Position numbers and translations under genes: made by a program
Part shown: one piece after another, positions 6,281 to 6,602 of the stretch
Layout: every line of letters starts with the position of its first letter
Numbering within the stretch: position 1 is the first letter of the stretch
Source: Candidatus Lambdaproteobacteria bacterium
Lineage (GTDB): Bacteria > SAR324 > NAC60-12
Length of the DNA stretch: 6,602 nt
Direction of reading: 5' to 3'
Assembly: GCA_012964265.1 (NCBI GenBank)
Contig: DTUH01000293.1
Coordinates: forward strand, 1-6,602
Notes under the pieces: model-generated
Told to the model about the DNA's origin: nothing
Databases searched by the model: none
The model's input: the letters and a program-made list of their open reading frames with translations, nothing else

Positions 6281-6602
6281 ATGTCCGCAGAAAACATATT
6301 TACTGATTACAAAATAATTGCTTTCGCTAAGATTGCGGAACAAGTCCGGAAATGGCGGAAAGAGGGGCGAAGTCTGGTTTTTACCAACGGTTGTTTTGAT
6401 TTACTGCATGCGGGACACGTCAGGTATTTGCAGACAGCAGCTACTTTTGGTGATATTTTCATGCTCGGGCTGAATTCAGATTCTTCTGTGCGCAAACTAA
6501 AAGGACGTCAACGTCCAATCATGTTGCAGACGGATCGCGCCTTTTTACTCAGTGCACTGGAAGCAATCGACTGTGTTGTGATTTTTGATGAAGAAACTCC
6601 GG
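6281..6602 (+). CDS. rfaE2: RfaE2-type D-glycero-beta-D-manno-heptose 1-phosphate adenylyltransferase, N-terminal part (cut by window edge)
   Basis: The frame is open from the ATG at 6281 to the window end, giving 107 residues. It carries the nucleotidyltransferase signature FTNGCFDLLHAGHVRYL (34-50), including the nucleotide-binding HxGH motif HAGH (43-46), followed by LNSDSSVRKLKG (64-75), RPI (78-80) and ALEAIDCVVIFDEETP (92-107), all as in the C-terminal half of E. coli HldE. The enzyme transfers AMP from ATP to heptose 1-phosphate in the cytoplasm, making ADP-heptose for the LPS inner core. Because the nucleotidyltransferase fold begins only about 30 residues after the start, this is the monofunctional RfaE2 form; the kinase (RfaE1) must be encoded elsewhere. 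No Shine-Dalgarno is visible before the ATG (AATAAATCGC), so the start rests on family alignment. An in-frame TTG at 6266 would add only five residues. The gene diverges from ppiD. Confidence 0.92.
   Translation, partial: MSAENIFTDYKIIAFAKIAEQVRKWRKEGRSLVFTNGCFDLLHAGHVRYLQTAATFGDIFMLGLNSDSSVRKLKGRQRPIMLQTDRAFLLSALEAIDCVVIFDEETP

Overview
The window looks like ordinary chromosomal DNA of a diderm, heptose-LPS bacterium, with four protein genes and two short non-coding regions. The evidence for a Gram-negative host is the pair of envelope genes (a PpiD-type periplasmic foldase and a heptose-phosphate adenylyltransferase) and the RecBCD-type subunit RecC. A stand-alone RfaE2, instead of the fused HldE of enterobacteria, and moderate GC (roughly 45% by eye) fit a deltaproteobacterial-like lineage. 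The genus cannot be fixed from this sequence.

Layout, left to right. Positions 1-273, minus strand: the first 91 codons of an XdhC/CoxI-family molybdoenzyme maturation factor, cut by the window edge. Positions 292-4074, minus strand: a complete 1260-residue recC. Positions 4075-4157: an 83-bp gap almost filled by degenerate heptamer repeats of type RTGAACA. Positions 4158-6056, minus strand: a complete 632-residue ppiD. Positions 6057-6280: an AT-rich divergent intergenic region with candidate promoters and a perfect 13-bp inverted repeat. Positions 6281-6602, plus strand: the first 107 codons of rfaE2, cut by the window edge. The three minus-strand genes follow one another as ppiD, recC, xdhC without a visible terminator, so they could be one transcript, but they share no obvious pathway. 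ppiD and rfaE2 are divergent and both serve the cell envelope.

I see no CRISPR array, tRNA, rRNA, insertion sequence, phage gene or defence island, and no clearly new system. The points worth a second look are: a frame-independent excess of the palindromic hexamer TCCGGA across all genes; a RecC whose residues at known E. coli Chi-contact positions are mostly different; a heptamer repeat sitting directly upstream of the recC start; a PpiD with an apparently intact parvulin active site, unlike E. coli PpiD; and the long inverted repeat in the divergent promoter region.
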